A stretch of DNA of 64,000 nt from a bacterium (GCA_024226335.1 JAAELY010000333.1:1-64000); one strand, 5' to 3'. Positions 1 to 8,408 are shown, numbered from the stretch's first letter. Numbers and translations: made by a program. Notes: generated by a model from the letters alone, not told the origin.

Positions 1-505
1 CGTCACCGGGGACCAGGCCGAAACCGTAGTGATCATCCAGGATGATCGCGTCGTCAGAGGCGATCACAATGTCCATCATCAGACCGATCTCACTGTGAAA
101 CCCGAAGCCTGGGAACGCACAGATCGTCGGAAATTCGACATCGTGGATCAGGGAGATCAGCATCTGACGACCGTCGTAGAACATGTTCTCGTAGGTCGCG
201 CGCTTCGGGTCACCGCCCATGGCCGGCTCTTCGATCTGGGCCCAGCTATCGTTGTCGAAACCACGCATCCAGTTCTCGCCCTTGGCCGTGAAGATGAGCA
301 CCTCATTCTTCGGATCAGAGCCGATGGTGCGGAATAGCTGCCAGATGGCACGGTGCAGCTCAGCGTTCCACTGAACTTCGCCACCCAGCGTGTGCATGCA
401 GACGTAAAGAACACCGTCGTCACGGCGCTCCATTTCAAAGTGCTCCTTGAAGAGTTCCTTGTATTCTTTGAACTCCGGTGTGGGGATCCAGTTGGTAAGT
501 GACAT
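1..505 (-). CDS. Crotonase-fold hydrolase, 6-oxocamphor hydrolase-like (3' part outside window)
   Basis: The first 168 residues of an enoyl-CoA hydratase/isomerase-fold protein are present; the C-terminal part lies beyond base 1. The sequence resembles 6-oxocamphor hydrolase, which cleaves carbon-carbon bonds of cyclic beta-diketones in a retro-Claisen reaction, more than it resembles true enoyl-CoA hydratases. His51, His137 and Asp168 fall where that enzyme has His45, His122 and Asp154 (recalled from the literature), around the shared VPGD motif. The ATG at 505 follows a GGAGAA ribosome site. It lies downstream of a tetR gene and an acyltransferase remnant on the same strand, so TetR may control it. 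The substrate is inferred only. Confidence 0.82.
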   Translation of the reverse strand, partial: MSLTNWIPTPEFKEYKELFKEHFEMERRDDGVLYVCMHTLGGEVQWNAELHRAIWQLFRTIGSDPKNEVLIFTAKGENWMRGFDNDSWAQIEEPAMGGDPKRATYENMFYDGRQMLISLIHDVEFPTICAFPGFGFHSEIGLMMDIVIASDDAIILDDHYGFGLVPGD

Positions 506-534
506 GTCTGATTCTCCGTGGTTATTAGTTGGGT

Positions 535-771
535 TCAGTTGATCTGTGCGGCCAGACCTCGTACGGGTCTACCGGTCTGTTCATAGATCTCGAGTCCGAG
601 CATGGGTAGGTCGAGTCCGCCATAGATCGTGTGGTCGCCGACGAAAAGCACGGGACCGCTTGCGAGTACCTGCTCGAGGCCAGTCGAAACAGGGTTCGCC
701 AGCAAGGAGAGCGGGCGGAAGACTCTTTGGAGACGTTCCAGGGAAATGGGTGCAAAGTCTACGTCGCTCAC
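535..771 (-). pseudogene. Truncated lysophospholipid-type acyltransferase remnant
   Basis: A 78-residue frame holds the N-terminal part of a PlsC/DGAT2-like acyltransferase. Residues about 39-60 contain PVLFVGDHTIYGGLDLPML, corresponding to the family's first block (usually GNHTxYGxxDxP). The family normally runs to about 250-300 residues, with glycine- and proline-rich blocks further on, but here the frame ends soon after PVRGLA, 30 bp before the crotonase start. The Asp-for-Asn change before His may reflect decay. The GTG start overlaps the tetR stop (GTGA), so it looks like the second gene of a tetR operon that lost its 3' part by deletion. A short functional protein is possible but less likely. 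Confidence 0.6.
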
Positions 772-1436
772 GAAGATTCCCTTTCGAGCTGGTCCAACGA
801 AACGAGATCCTCTTCCGCAATGGCGGAAGCCTCGTCATCGGGGAGGCCTAGCAGTCGCAACGCGAGCGCGGTGAAGGCGATTTCGGACTCAGCGGGCAGT
901 TCGCCTTCGAGACGTCTGCGCAGCAGAGTTTCAGCGCCGCCGCTGATCATCGTGAAGACGATCTCGAGATCATCAAAGTGGAAGCGTCCAGAATCGAGAC
1001 CGCGCTGAATATCTCGCCGCCCGAAGACGCCCAGGCTCATGCTACCCACGGCCATCAGTTCCCCTGCGCGCAATGCGAACCGTCCAAGCGTCGGGTCTTC
1101 GACATAGACGCGGAACGAGTGACGCAGGCAGGTGGCAATCACCCGAGCCGGATCGTCGCGCATGGGTTCGCTGAGCACGTCGAGTCTGCGAACGAGTTCG
1201 GCGAGAGTCTTTTCGACGACCGCCTCCAGACAGGCTTCCTTGGAATCGAAGTGGTTGTAGAAGCTGCCCTTCGCGACGTCTGCCAGATCAGTGATGTCCT
1301 GGATGGTGGTAGCCCCGACACCCTGTGACGCGAACACCTGGCGGGCGGCCGTCAGTACGGCAGTTCGGGTTCGGAGACGTCTCCGGTCGGCTCGGTTGTT
1401 GGGCTTGGCTTCGGGCATGTCCGAATTGATACTCAT
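768..1436 (-). CDS. TetR/AcrR family transcriptional regulator
   Basis: This is a one-component repressor with an N-terminal helix-turn-helix (TIQDITDLADVAKGSFYNHF, about residues 43-62 from this start) and a variable ligand-binding C-terminal domain. The frame is open back to an ATG at 1472, but a double palindrome (1440-1471) covers that extension, so the ATG at 1436, or the one at 1418, is the better start. About 220 residues is usual for the family. It overlaps the acyltransferase remnant by four bases and probably regulates itself plus the downstream crotonase. The ligand is unknown, likely an acyl-CoA or hydrophobic compound given the neighbours. Confidence 0.88.
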   Translation of the reverse strand: MSINSDMPEAKPNNRADRRRLRTRTAVLTAARQVFASQGVGATTIQDITDLADVAKGSFYNHFDSKEACLEAVVEKTLAELVRRLDVLSEPMRDDPARVIATCLRHSFRVYVEDPTLGRFALRAGELMAVGSMSLGVFGRRDIQRGLDSGRFHFDDLEIVFTMISGGAETLLRRRLEGELPAESEIAFTALALRLLGLPDDEASAIAEEDLVSLDQLERESS

Positions 1437-1439
1437 AAA

Positions 1440-1471
1440 TGACCAAATAGTCAAATTTGACGAAGAGGTCA
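1440..1471. promoter_or_regulatory. Tandem TetR operator, two TGAC-N6-GTCA palindromes
   Basis: TGACCAAATAGTCA (1440-1453) and TGACGAAGAGGTCA (1458-1471) are two 14-bp inverted repeats sharing TGAC-N6-GTCA, separated by AATT, with centres 18 bp apart. They sit directly upstream of the probable tetR start, where an autoregulatory site is expected. Side-by-side binding of two dimers is known for some TetR proteins such as QacR; its use here is inference. Confidence 0.65.
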
Positions 1472-1567
1472 TTTGGCGAATGGCGAACCGATATCTCGGA
1501 CTGGCCTCCCTAAAGAGTTGATTTTGCGCGCTTTTCTTCGCCTCAAAGGCTGGTGAAAAGGGTGGGT

Positions 1568-1592
1568 CGCGGGAGCGTCCGAAGCTCCCGCG
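1568..1592 (-). terminator. Rho-independent terminator at the end of the minus-strand glycan genes
   Basis: CGCGGGAGC and GCTCCCGCG form a perfect 9-bp stem around a 7-base loop. On the minus strand it follows the stop of the 794-residue membrane protein and is trailed by a short pyrimidine run containing CCTTTTC. Confidence 0.6.
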
Positions 1593-1635
1593 TCGAATTC
1601 AGGTCAGCGAAACCTCATCGCTCCGCTCGGGGCGG

Positions 1636-4020
1636 CTACTGAAATCCGCGTATCGCTGGCGCGGCCCGGTCCACTTTGAGGGGGTAGGAGCCGCCACTGC
1701 GTCGGTAGATGTTTTCCAGTCTTCCGTGTAGACCCCGCCAGTCTGCGTTTTCCTGTGCCTCCTCCACCATTCGTGCGTAGCTCGAGAGGAACTCCTCGGG
1801 GATCGGCGCAGACCCGGGCTGTGACCAGGAGAACACCCAGGCGTCGTCCTCTCGCCACGCGACCGACAACCAGTCGCCGATGTTCTCCGGTCGGAACAGC
1901 TCGGCGTGGGGTAGAACGTCGAAGAGCGGACGCGAAGTGTCGACGAGGAAGTAGTCGAGTCCGGCCTCGCGAAGAAGAGAACGAGCTCGCTTGGGGGATT
2001 CGAAAAGCACTTCTTCGTATTTCAACGACATACCGAAGGAAAGGAATCCCTCTATGCGCGGGCTCGGCGCCATGCTCAGGTGGTAGGGGCCGTTGAGCGA
2101 CCAGACGCGGGCATTGGGCTCCAGCGTTCTGGCCAGTCGCTCGGCCGGTCTCCACAAGGAGCGGTCCTGTTCGTATACGTCCGCAAATGAAAGCGTACCG
2201 CTCACGAAGCGCAGGCCCGTTTCAATTCGTCGAGGTCCGAGTTGTTTGGCCTCGCTCAGGAAGGCGAACACCGCGACCAGTGCCGGAAGCCCGTAACTCA
2301 AAAAGTCGCGCGCGCGCAGATTGCTCATGCGCTGCCAGATCGGTTGCCACGCGATGCTCAATCCGACGACCACGAGGAAAAGCGTGAAAGCATAGAAGCG
2401 AAGCATGGACGTCGGCTGGTTGACGATATGACCCAGGCCAAAGGCAACGATCGCCAGGCTCGCCAGTGCTGCGGCAACTCTTCGCAATGCGGCGGGCGTG
2501 GCCTGGTGGCGCGAGATCAGTGCAGACGTGGCGAGCAACGGAAGCGCGAGGTACTCGTGTGCGCATAAGGCTCGCACGGACTTCAGTCGGAATACTTCGT
2601 GCCAGTATTCCCACACGCTGCCGGGAATTTCGATCGGATGAACGCCGCCAAATCCCGGAGGCGATCCCTCCGTCATGAGCAGCATGAGGTAGGGACTGAC
2701 CCAGCTGCTGAGCTTCTGCTGATCGGCGAGTTCCCAGAAGATGCGGAACGGAACGATATCGGCCATTCCGGTCACGCTCTGGTTAAAGGCAAAGTTCCCC
2801 AACAACACGAGTCCGCCCGCGAGTCCGGCGGCCGCGCAAGCGATAAACACGCCCTGTCTCTGTTGGAAAAGGGCGCGCAATCCCATGAGCCCGAGCAGTC
2901 CGGCCGCAAACGGGAACACGGACGGCACGAAGATCACCAGGCTCATGATCATCAGCGCGGTGCAGAAAGCCCAGAGTCGCCGGTCGCGGGCTCCGGCTGC
3001 GTCGAGTCGCACCACCATCCACACGAGTCCGGCCAGTAGAGCCATCATCATGATGTGTTGTTTCTCGAACGACGCCCAGCTCCACTGGTCGAGCATACCG
3101 GTGAGGTAGAGCGCGACGGCCATCAGTCCCCACCAGCGAGAGCCAATCGCCGTGCGCACGAGTGAGAACACCACCAGGGCCGATACGAGCACGAATGAAC
3201 AGGTTGCGAGCTGGGCACCGATGAGATCCGTCAGCAGGAGGCTCAGGAAAACCGCACCCGCGCCTTTGGTGTGGTAGTAGTGGTACCAGAGTTCGTTAGG
3301 CCAGATGCCTTGTGTTTCAACGACTCGCCTGTAGTACGGGAAGTAGTGCGTCGCCACATCGCTCACGCTGTGAGGCTGAAGACCTTTGACGACGATCAGG
3401 TAGAGGCCGGCAAGCCCGACCGATGCGAGCAGCGCAGCCCGACCGATGGTCAGCGCGCGGCTGGGCGATCCGCCGTCAGCCGGCGTGGGCAGGCGCGGAG
3501 TGATTGCGCCTCGGTGACGCCAGAATTCGAAAACACCCGGAAATGAGATCGCGACCAGCGGCAGGCTCAGCGCGATCATCATCTTCCGTTCGTACAGACC
3601 GGCGTAGCCCAGGAACTGGAAGGCGATGTGAAGTACTGCGCTTCCCAGGTAGAAACCCAGGATGAAGCGGTCCAGGGAAGTGAGCGGCAGGCGTCGGCGG
3701 CGTTCGGGAATGGCCAGTACGAGGGAACCGAGTCCGTAGAGCAAGGCCATCAGATAGCCGATGAAGAGCGCGCGCAGAACGGAGTACGTCAGATAGGAGA
3801 AACCGCCCGGCTGGTAGAAGCGCTCCTGGTAGATATCGTTACTGGCGAACCAGACTACGATGCCTGCGTACACGCAGACGAAACCAATCCACGCGGCGAT
3901 GAAACCCGGGGAGCGGAGAGCAGAAGAACCAGGTCGCCGCCGTGACTTCCGCTGGAGGCGAATCTGGAGCCAGAGGGTACAAAGCAGCAGGGACAGGATC
4001 GCGACCAGCCAGGAGAACAA
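1636..4020 (-). CDS. Large polytopic membrane protein, probable GT-C type glycosyltransferase
   Basis: The 794-residue protein has roughly a dozen or more hydrophobic segments, beginning with an N-terminal anchor (FSWLVAILSLLLC), and a soluble C-terminal region from about residue 600. The loop around residues 215-255 (SDVATHYFPYY, ELWYHYYHTKG) is acidic and aromatic, as in the outward-facing catalytic loop of lipid-linked-sugar-dependent GT-C enzymes. I cannot assign it to a named family. It follows the GT2 gene by 21 bp and starts at a TTG. The pair may act as a GT2 enzyme that loads a polyprenyl-phosphate sugar plus a membrane transferase that uses it; this is inference from context. Confidence 0.75.
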   Translation of the reverse strand: MFSWLVAILSLLLCTLWLQIRLQRKSRRRPGSSALRSPGFIAAWIGFVCVYAGIVVWFASNDIYQERFYQPGGFSYLTYSVLRALFIGYLMALLYGLGSLVLAIPERRRRLPLTSLDRFILGFYLGSAVLHIAFQFLGYAGLYERKMMIALSLPLVAISFPGVFEFWRHRGAITPRLPTPADGGSPSRALTIGRAALLASVGLAGLYLIVVKGLQPHSVSDVATHYFPYYRRVVETQGIWPNELWYHYYHTKGAGAVFLSLLLTDLIGAQLATCSFVLVSALVVFSLVRTAIGSRWWGLMAVALYLTGMLDQWSWASFEKQHIMMMALLAGLVWMVVRLDAAGARDRRLWAFCTALMIMSLVIFVPSVFPFAAGLLGLMGLRALFQQRQGVFIACAAAGLAGGLVLLGNFAFNQSVTGMADIVPFRIFWELADQQKLSSWVSPYLMLLMTEGSPPGFGGVHPIEIPGSVWEYWHEVFRLKSVRALCAHEYLALPLLATSALISRHQATPAALRRVAAALASLAIVAFGLGHIVNQPTSMLRFYAFTLFLVVVGLSIAWQPIWQRMSNLRARDFLSYGLPALVAVFAFLSEAKQLGPRRIETGLRFVSGTLSFADVYEQDRSLWRPAERLARTLEPNARVWSLNGPYHLSMAPSPRIEGFLSFGMSLKYEEVLFESPKRARSLLREAGLDYFLVDTSRPLFDVLPHAELFRPENIGDWLSVAWREDDAWVFSWSQPGSAPIPEEFLSSYARMVEEAQENADWRGLHGRLENIYRRSGGSYPLKVDRAAPAIRGFQ

Positions 4021-4041
4021 AGGCTCAGCCCCGGAGCCGGG

Positions 4042-4860
4042 TCATCCCTTTTCTGCCCGGGCTTCCTCGACCGGTTGAATCGCCAGGTCATCTGCAGAGC
4101 CCACGGGCCCGAGGCGACGCCCATACCCGACCTGCCCGATACGCCGGATCACCAAGTCCAGCAGCATATGCGCCACCGAGAACAGGTTGAGCAGGGTCAG
4201 CGCACTCGACTTGCCTTCCTCACGCTCTCGAACGACCACCGGAATCTCCAGGTGGCTGGCCCCCTGATTGAGCACCCGGGCGATCAGGTCGGCCTGGAAA
4301 CCGAAGCCCTGATAATCTGTGTGCCAGCGCATGACGTTGTAACGCAGGTGAAGTGCCATGCCGTTGTAGTAGCGGATGCGGTAGCCCGTGATGGCGTTTA
4401 CCACGAGGGTGTAAGTGCGGGACAACGCGCGCCGGGGTAGTGACTTCCCCTCGCAACGCTCGTGATAGGGAATGACGACATCCGCAGCGCCGAGGTGTCG
4501 CAAGACCTGAACCAGCGTCTCACGCGATTCCACGTCATCTCCACAGACGAGGCGGTAGTAGCGCCCGCGGCCCTGGAACGCACCTTCGATGTAGTTTTGT
4601 CCCAGACCCTTGTTGTACTCGTTGACGATCAGCCGGATCGGTCGATGCGCTCGCGCACGCTGATAAGAGTTGATCAGGTCTACCGAGCGATCGCGAGACG
4701 CGTCGTCGATCACGATGATCTCGTAGGAACAGCCGACTTCGTCGACTGCGGCCAGCACAGTGTCGAGAGTCGACTCGATGTTCTTCTCTTCGTTGTAGCA
4801 GGCGATGAAGAGAGTTATGTCGAGTTCGCCTTCGAGTTTGACCTCGGATTCGGAGCTCAT
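4042..4860 (-). CDS. Family 2 glycosyltransferase (polyprenyl-phosphate sugar synthase-like)
   Basis: This 272-residue GT-A fold enzyme carries the GT2 nucleotide-binding start (LFIACYNEEKNIESTLDTV, about residues 16-34), the IIVIDDASRD motif (residues about 48-57) and a GDDVES acidic site near residue 107. No transmembrane C-terminus is obvious, which resembles short dolichol-phosphate-mannose-synthase-like proteins. A strong GGAGG-type ribosome site lies upstream of the ATG. It is probably co-transcribed with the GT-C-like membrane protein 21 bp downstream and would charge a lipid carrier for it. The donor sugar is not predictable. Confidence 0.85.
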   Translation of the reverse strand: MSSESEVKLEGELDITLFIACYNEEKNIESTLDTVLAAVDEVGCSYEIIVIDDASRDRSVDLINSYQRARAHRPIRLIVNEYNKGLGQNYIEGAFQGRGRYYRLVCGDDVESRETLVQVLRHLGAADVVIPYHERCEGKSLPRRALSRTYTLVVNAITGYRIRYYNGMALHLRYNVMRWHTDYQGFGFQADLIARVLNQGASHLEIPVVVREREEGKSSALTLLNLFSVAHMLLDLVIRRIGQVGYGRRLGPVGSADDLAIQPVEEARAEKG

Positions 4861-4906
4861 CTTGACGGCCTCCCTCCATTAAAACGGTTCCAGCTATGTA
4901 GCACTA

Positions 4907-4936
4907 TTGCAGTAATGGAGCATCTCGCACTATGAT
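4907..4936 (+). promoter_or_regulatory. Possible sigma-70 promoter for the transaldolase gene
   Basis: TTGCAG (4907-4912) and TATGAT (4931-4936) lie 18 bp apart, about 35 bp before the transaldolase ATG, in the gap between divergently oriented genes. Confidence 0.4.
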
Positions 4937-4971
4937 GTCCGAACCCCCCTTTGACTATTCTCATTGAGTAT

Positions 4972-5721
4972 ATGTTGGGGAGTGCGTTTTTGGCCCAGCT
5001 CGATTCGACCGGGATCCCGGCTTTTGGACTGAAACTCTTTCTCGACGGCGCAAAGCTCTCTGATATGCGCCTCGCCCGCGAAGCGGGGCACGTATCGGGT
5101 TTCACGACCAATCCGACGCTGATGCGGAAAGACGGCGTCACCAACTACGAAGCCTTTGCGCGTGAGGTGATCGAGGCGATCCCCGACATGCCGCTGAGCT
5201 TCGAGGTCTTCTCAGACGAGATGGGCGAGATGGAGCGCGAGGCGCGCACCATTTCCAGCTGGGGCGGAGAGGTCTACGTCAAGATCCCCGTGACCAATAC
5301 GCTCGGGGAGTCGACGGTACCGCTGATCGAGAAGCTGTCGGCGGACGGAATTCGCATCAATGTGACGGCCCTGATGACGTTGGACCAGGTGCGGACCTCG
5401 ACGCTGGCCCTGCATCCAGATACACCGGGCATTATTTCGGTGTTCGCCGGCCGGATCGCCGACACAGGCATCGATCCGGTGCCCGTCATGGCCAAGGCCC
5501 GTGGAATCGTCACGGAGCGTCCCGGAGTCGAACTGCTCTGGGCCAGTCCTCGCGAGATTCTCAACGTCTACCAGGCAGAGCAGGTCGGTTGTCACATCAT
5601 CACCTGCACCGCGGATGTGATCGCCAAGCTGAAACTGGCCGGCAAGAACCTGGACGCTTTCTCGCTGGAGACTGTGGAGATGTTCCGTCGCGATGCGCTC
5701 GCGGCGGGTTACAAGATCTGA
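4972..5721 (+). CDS. Transaldolase family protein
   Basis: This class I aldolase-fold enzyme transfers a dihydroxyacetone unit between sugar phosphates through a Schiff-base lysine. The Lys in EVYVKIPVTN (about residue 104 from this ATG) is in the catalytic position, and GFTTNPTLMRK near residue 45 is the family substrate-binding motif. At 249 residues it lies between short fructose-6-phosphate-aldolase-like and classical transaldolases. A TTG at 4951 is an alternative start. It is the only plus-strand gene inside the minus-strand sugar arm and converges on the SIS isomerase, 25 bp away. Beside a GmhA-like isomerase it may supply sedoheptulose 7-phosphate or a related ketose phosphate; that role is inference. 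Confidence 0.87.
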   Translation: MLGSAFLAQLDSTGIPAFGLKLFLDGAKLSDMRLAREAGHVSGFTTNPTLMRKDGVTNYEAFAREVIEAIPDMPLSFEVFSDEMGEMEREARTISSWGGEVYVKIPVTNTLGESTVPLIEKLSADGIRINVTALMTLDQVRTSTLALHPDTPGIISVFAGRIADTGIDPVPVMAKARGIVTERPGVELLWASPREILNVYQAEQVGCHIITCTADVIAKLKLAGKNLDAFSLETVEMFRRDALAAGYKI

Positions 5722-5746
5722 GGAATCGATCCGAGCTGAACTCGGA

Positions 5747-6355
5747 TCAGACCCCGCTCGACTCCCATTTCATCTCATTGCGTCTCAGGGTCGGGTGGGA
5801 CACCAGCAGATGCCAGACGACCGCCTGGAAGGCCTCGGTATGGGGTGTGATCGTCGACGGATTCACAACCGGAATAAGAACGCAGGCATCGGCCACCTTG
5901 GCAGTGTGACCTCCGTCCCGGCCTACGATTCCGATGACCGCGGCGCCTACCTTCTGGGCGAGTTCCAGAGCACGCACGATGTTCATGCTCACGTTCTTTT
6001 CCGCATTTCCGCCACCAACGGAAAGCACGAGGATGGCATCTTCCGGACGCAGGTGACTTCCCTCCAACCAGAAGGAGAAGGACGTATCCCAGCCCTCGTC
6101 GTTCACCCGCGCCGTCAGTTCCGACACATTGTCGGTGGGTGTATACGCCTCGATACCCGCGATCTTGCGGAAGTCATTCACTGCGTGACTCGCGTTGGCG
6201 GCGCTGCCGCCCACGCCGATGACGAAGAGCCGACCACCGCGCTCGCGCACGCCCGCCAGAATTTCGACTGCGGCATCGATCTGCCCGTTGTCCAGTGCGC
6301 CGCAGATCTGGGCCGCTTCTTTCAGGTATGCAGATGTGTAGCCGCCGTCGCTCAC
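5747..6355 (-). CDS. SIS-domain phosphosugar isomerase, GmhA-like
   Basis: About 202 residues form a single SIS fold close in length and motifs to sedoheptulose-7-phosphate isomerase. GVGGSAANASHAVND corresponds to the GmhA phosphate-binding GNGGSAADAxH segment, LSVGGGNAEKN to the second phosphate loop (GmhA has ISTSGNS), and IVGRDGG to a conserved GmhA block. The frame opens at 6403, but a GTG at 6355 immediately after GGGAGG is the likely start and avoids overlapping the E1 beta gene. In context it should interconvert a ketose phosphate and an aldose phosphate on the way to a nucleotide-activated heptose-like sugar. Altered phosphate-loop residues may mean a non-standard substrate. Confidence 0.85.
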   Translation of the reverse strand: MSDGGYTSAYLKEAAQICGALDNGQIDAAVEILAGVRERGGRLFVIGVGGSAANASHAVNDFRKIAGIEAYTPTDNVSELTARVNDEGWDTSFSFWLEGSHLRPEDAILVLSVGGGNAEKNVSMNIVRALELAQKVGAAVIGIVGRDGGHTAKVADACVLIPVVNPSTITPHTEAFQAVVWHLLVSHPTLRRNEMKWESSGV

Positions 6356-6368
6356 TTCGCCTCCCGAC

Positions 6369-7430
6369 TCAGAACGGTCCGGTAAAGGACGGGTCTGGGA
6401 CATCGAGTGTGTCTTCGGGGGCCACGGAAGCGAAGGGATCCTCGCTGGGCAGGCCCATCAGTCTTTTCGCTGCGGCCACGATGTGGCCGTCAGTCGGATA
6501 GTAGTAGTTCGACAGCGCCCGGGTCGTGGGCGTGGGCGAATGAGGCAGAGTGATTCGCACGGGGGGGGCCTTCAGTGTGTCGAGAGCCTGCTCGACCACC
6601 CGCGTAATGATCTCCGCGGCGAAGCTCGCGTTGCGGTTTGCGTGGTCACAGACCACCAGCCGACCGGTCTTGCGAACCGACTCCAGAATCATCGCGTCAT
6701 CCAGCGGCTGGATGCTGCGCAGGTCGATCAGCTCGGCCTCCACCCCGTCATCCGCCAGGCTCCTCACCGCCTTTGTCGCTTCGAGTGTCATGTACGAGCT
6801 GCTGACGATGGTCACGTCTTTGCCGGGGTGAATCAGGTTGGGTTCACCGATCGGCACGCGGTAGTGACCCTCGGGTACTGGCCCGAACGTCTTGTAGAGC
6901 CAGCGATGTTCGAGGATGACCACCGGGTTTTCATCCTCGATGGCGGAAATCAGCAGACCCTTGGCGTCGTAGGGCGTCGCCGGAAGGAGCACGCGCAATC
7001 CCGGTACGTGCGCGAACCAGGCGTGCATGCTCTGCGAGTGCTGGGAGCCCTGACCCCAGCCTCGTCCGATGATCATGCGCATGACCATCGGAACGCTTGC
7101 CTGGCCGCCGAACATGTAGTGCCACTTGGCGGCCTGGTTCACGATCTGCTCCATGGCAGGCATCGCGAACTCCTGGCGGACGTGCGTCATGACCGGGCGA
7201 ATGCCCACTAGTCCCGCGCCGAGTAGCACGCCGGTCATGGCGTTTTCGCTAATGGGTGTTTCGAATACCCGCTCGGGGCCGTGCTTTTCCAGCAGTCCGG
7301 TCGTGGAGCCGAAGATGCCGCTCACGTCGGGCGCACCCAGGCCCATGAGAATGACGCGTTCGTCGCGCCGCATGCAGATGTCGAGGGCTTCGTTCAGTGC
7401 ATCTGCGTAGTGAAGCTCGCGCTCACCCAT
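6369..7430 (-). CDS. ThDP-dependent E1 beta subunit (2-oxoacid dehydrogenase / transketolase C-terminal half type)
   Basis: This 353-residue protein has the pyrimidine-binding domain (ERVFETPISENAMTG with the ThDP-activating Glu, about residues 53-67) and the transketolase C-terminal domain (LIDLRSIQPLDD, near residue 240). Length and motifs match pyruvate-dehydrogenase E1 beta. It lies 3 bp after its alpha partner. No lipoyl E2 or E3 gene is present, and all neighbours make nucleotide sugars. A split E1 pair that moves a two-carbon unit between sugar-like substrates has precedent (AviB1/AviB2 in avilamycin and the QncN/QncL type), so this pair may act as a carboligase or transketolase. That role is inferred. 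Confidence 0.85.
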   Translation of the reverse strand: MGERELHYADALNEALDICMRRDERVILMGLGAPDVSGIFGSTTGLLEKHGPERVFETPISENAMTGVLLGAGLVGIRPVMTHVRQEFAMPAMEQIVNQAAKWHYMFGGQASVPMVMRMIIGRGWGQGSQHSQSMHAWFAHVPGLRVLLPATPYDAKGLLISAIEDENPVVILEHRWLYKTFGPVPEGHYRVPIGEPNLIHPGKDVTIVSSSYMTLEATKAVRSLADDGVEAELIDLRSIQPLDDAMILESVRKTGRLVVCDHANRNASFAAEIITRVVEQALDTLKAPPVRITLPHSPTPTTRALSNYYYPTDGHIVAAAKRLMGLPSEDPFASVAPEDTLDVPDPSFTGPF

Positions 7431-7433
7431 GAA

Positions 7434-8408
7434 CTACGCGAACACCGACGCGTCCATTTCGGCACGCTCCGGAAAAGGGCTCGCCTGTGCAAACTCGACT
7501 GCATCGTCGATTTCTAGCGCCAGTTCGCTCTCTAGCCGTTCGATCGCTTTCGCATCGATCAGCTTCTCTGCAATGAGGCGTTCCGTTTCGATTCGCACTG
7601 GATCTCGTTCAAGCCAGTCTTCGAATTCGCCCGGCGGTCGGTACCCCAGGCGCGTATCGTCGAGTGGTCCACAGTGCTCCAGGTAGCGGTAGGTGAGGAA
7701 CTCCAGGAATCCTGGGCCACCGCCGTCACGGATGCGTGAGATCATTTGACCCGCGACATCGAAAACTGTCTCGACATCCTGACCATCCACCTGCTCACCC
7801 GGCACTCCCAGTCCGGCCGCAACGTCGACGATGCGCCGCCCATGCGGCTGGCGTTCGGATTGCGGTGTGAGCACCGAGTACAGATTGTTCTCGCATACGA
7901 AGAGCACCGGCAGCTTGTGCAGTGCGGCAAAACTCAGGGTTTCGGCAAAGACTCCGGTTTCGGCTGCGCCGTCGCCGAAAAAGATGGTCGTCGTTGCGCT
8001 GTTTCCGAGCAGGCGCGAACCGAATGAGGCTCCCACTGCGATCGGGATGGTGCTTCCCACAATGGGGACGCAGCCCAGGAAACCGACGCTGCGGTCGATC
8101 AGGTGCATCGATCCACCTTTGCCGCGCGCGCAGCCGGTAGCCTTGCCGTACAGTTCAGCGACCATCGCCTTCAGGTCGCCGCCTTTCGCCAGATAGTGGG
8201 CGTGGGAGCGATGTGCGCTCATCGCCAGGTCCTTGGCTGAAAGATGGGCGCAAACACCGGCGGCGACGGCTTCCTGGCCAATGCTGAAATGAGTAGGGCA
8301 GCGAATCTGCTGTTCCGGGTACAACGCGACGAGCCGTTCCTCGACACGACGGATGCGAAGCAGCGTACGGAACAGCGCGGTTCGCGTTTCGTTACCTGGT
8401 GGGATCAA
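7434..8408 (-). CDS. ThDP-dependent E1 alpha subunit (2-oxoacid dehydrogenase type)
   Basis: This 324-residue alpha subunit carries the ThDP pyrophosphate-binding motif GDG (FFGDGAAETG) with the partner ENN (VCENNLYS) 29 residues later, and the typical GKGGSMH segment near residue 95. Classical E1 alpha has two phosphorylatable serines in a loop after the GDG motif; here the loop reads YRYLEHCGPLDD. The start appears to be TTG at 8408, overlapping the upstream dehydrogenase homologue by 17 bp, with the beta subunit 3 bp downstream, so the two are translated together. Lack of E2 and E3 argues against a standard pyruvate, acetoin or branched-chain dehydrogenase complex. Confidence 0.85.
   Translation of the reverse strand: MIPPGNETRTALFRTLLRIRRVEERLVALYPEQQIRCPTHFSIGQEAVAAGVCAHLSAKDLAMSAHRSHAHYLAKGGDLKAMVAELYGKATGCARGKGGSMHLIDRSVGFLGCVPIVGSTIPIAVGASFGSRLLGNSATTTIFFGDGAAETGVFAETLSFAALHKLPVLFVCENNLYSVLTPQSERQPHGRRIVDVAAGLGVPGEQVDGQDVETVFDVAGQMISRIRDGGGPGFLEFLTYRYLEHCGPLDDTRLGYRPPGEFEDWLERDPVRIETERLIAEKLIDAKAIERLESELALEIDDAVEFAQASPFPERAEMDASVFA

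Noticed and set aside
6369-8408. A pyruvate or branched-chain dehydrogenase operon
   Set aside because: No E2, E3 or regulator is present, and all neighbouring genes act on sugars.
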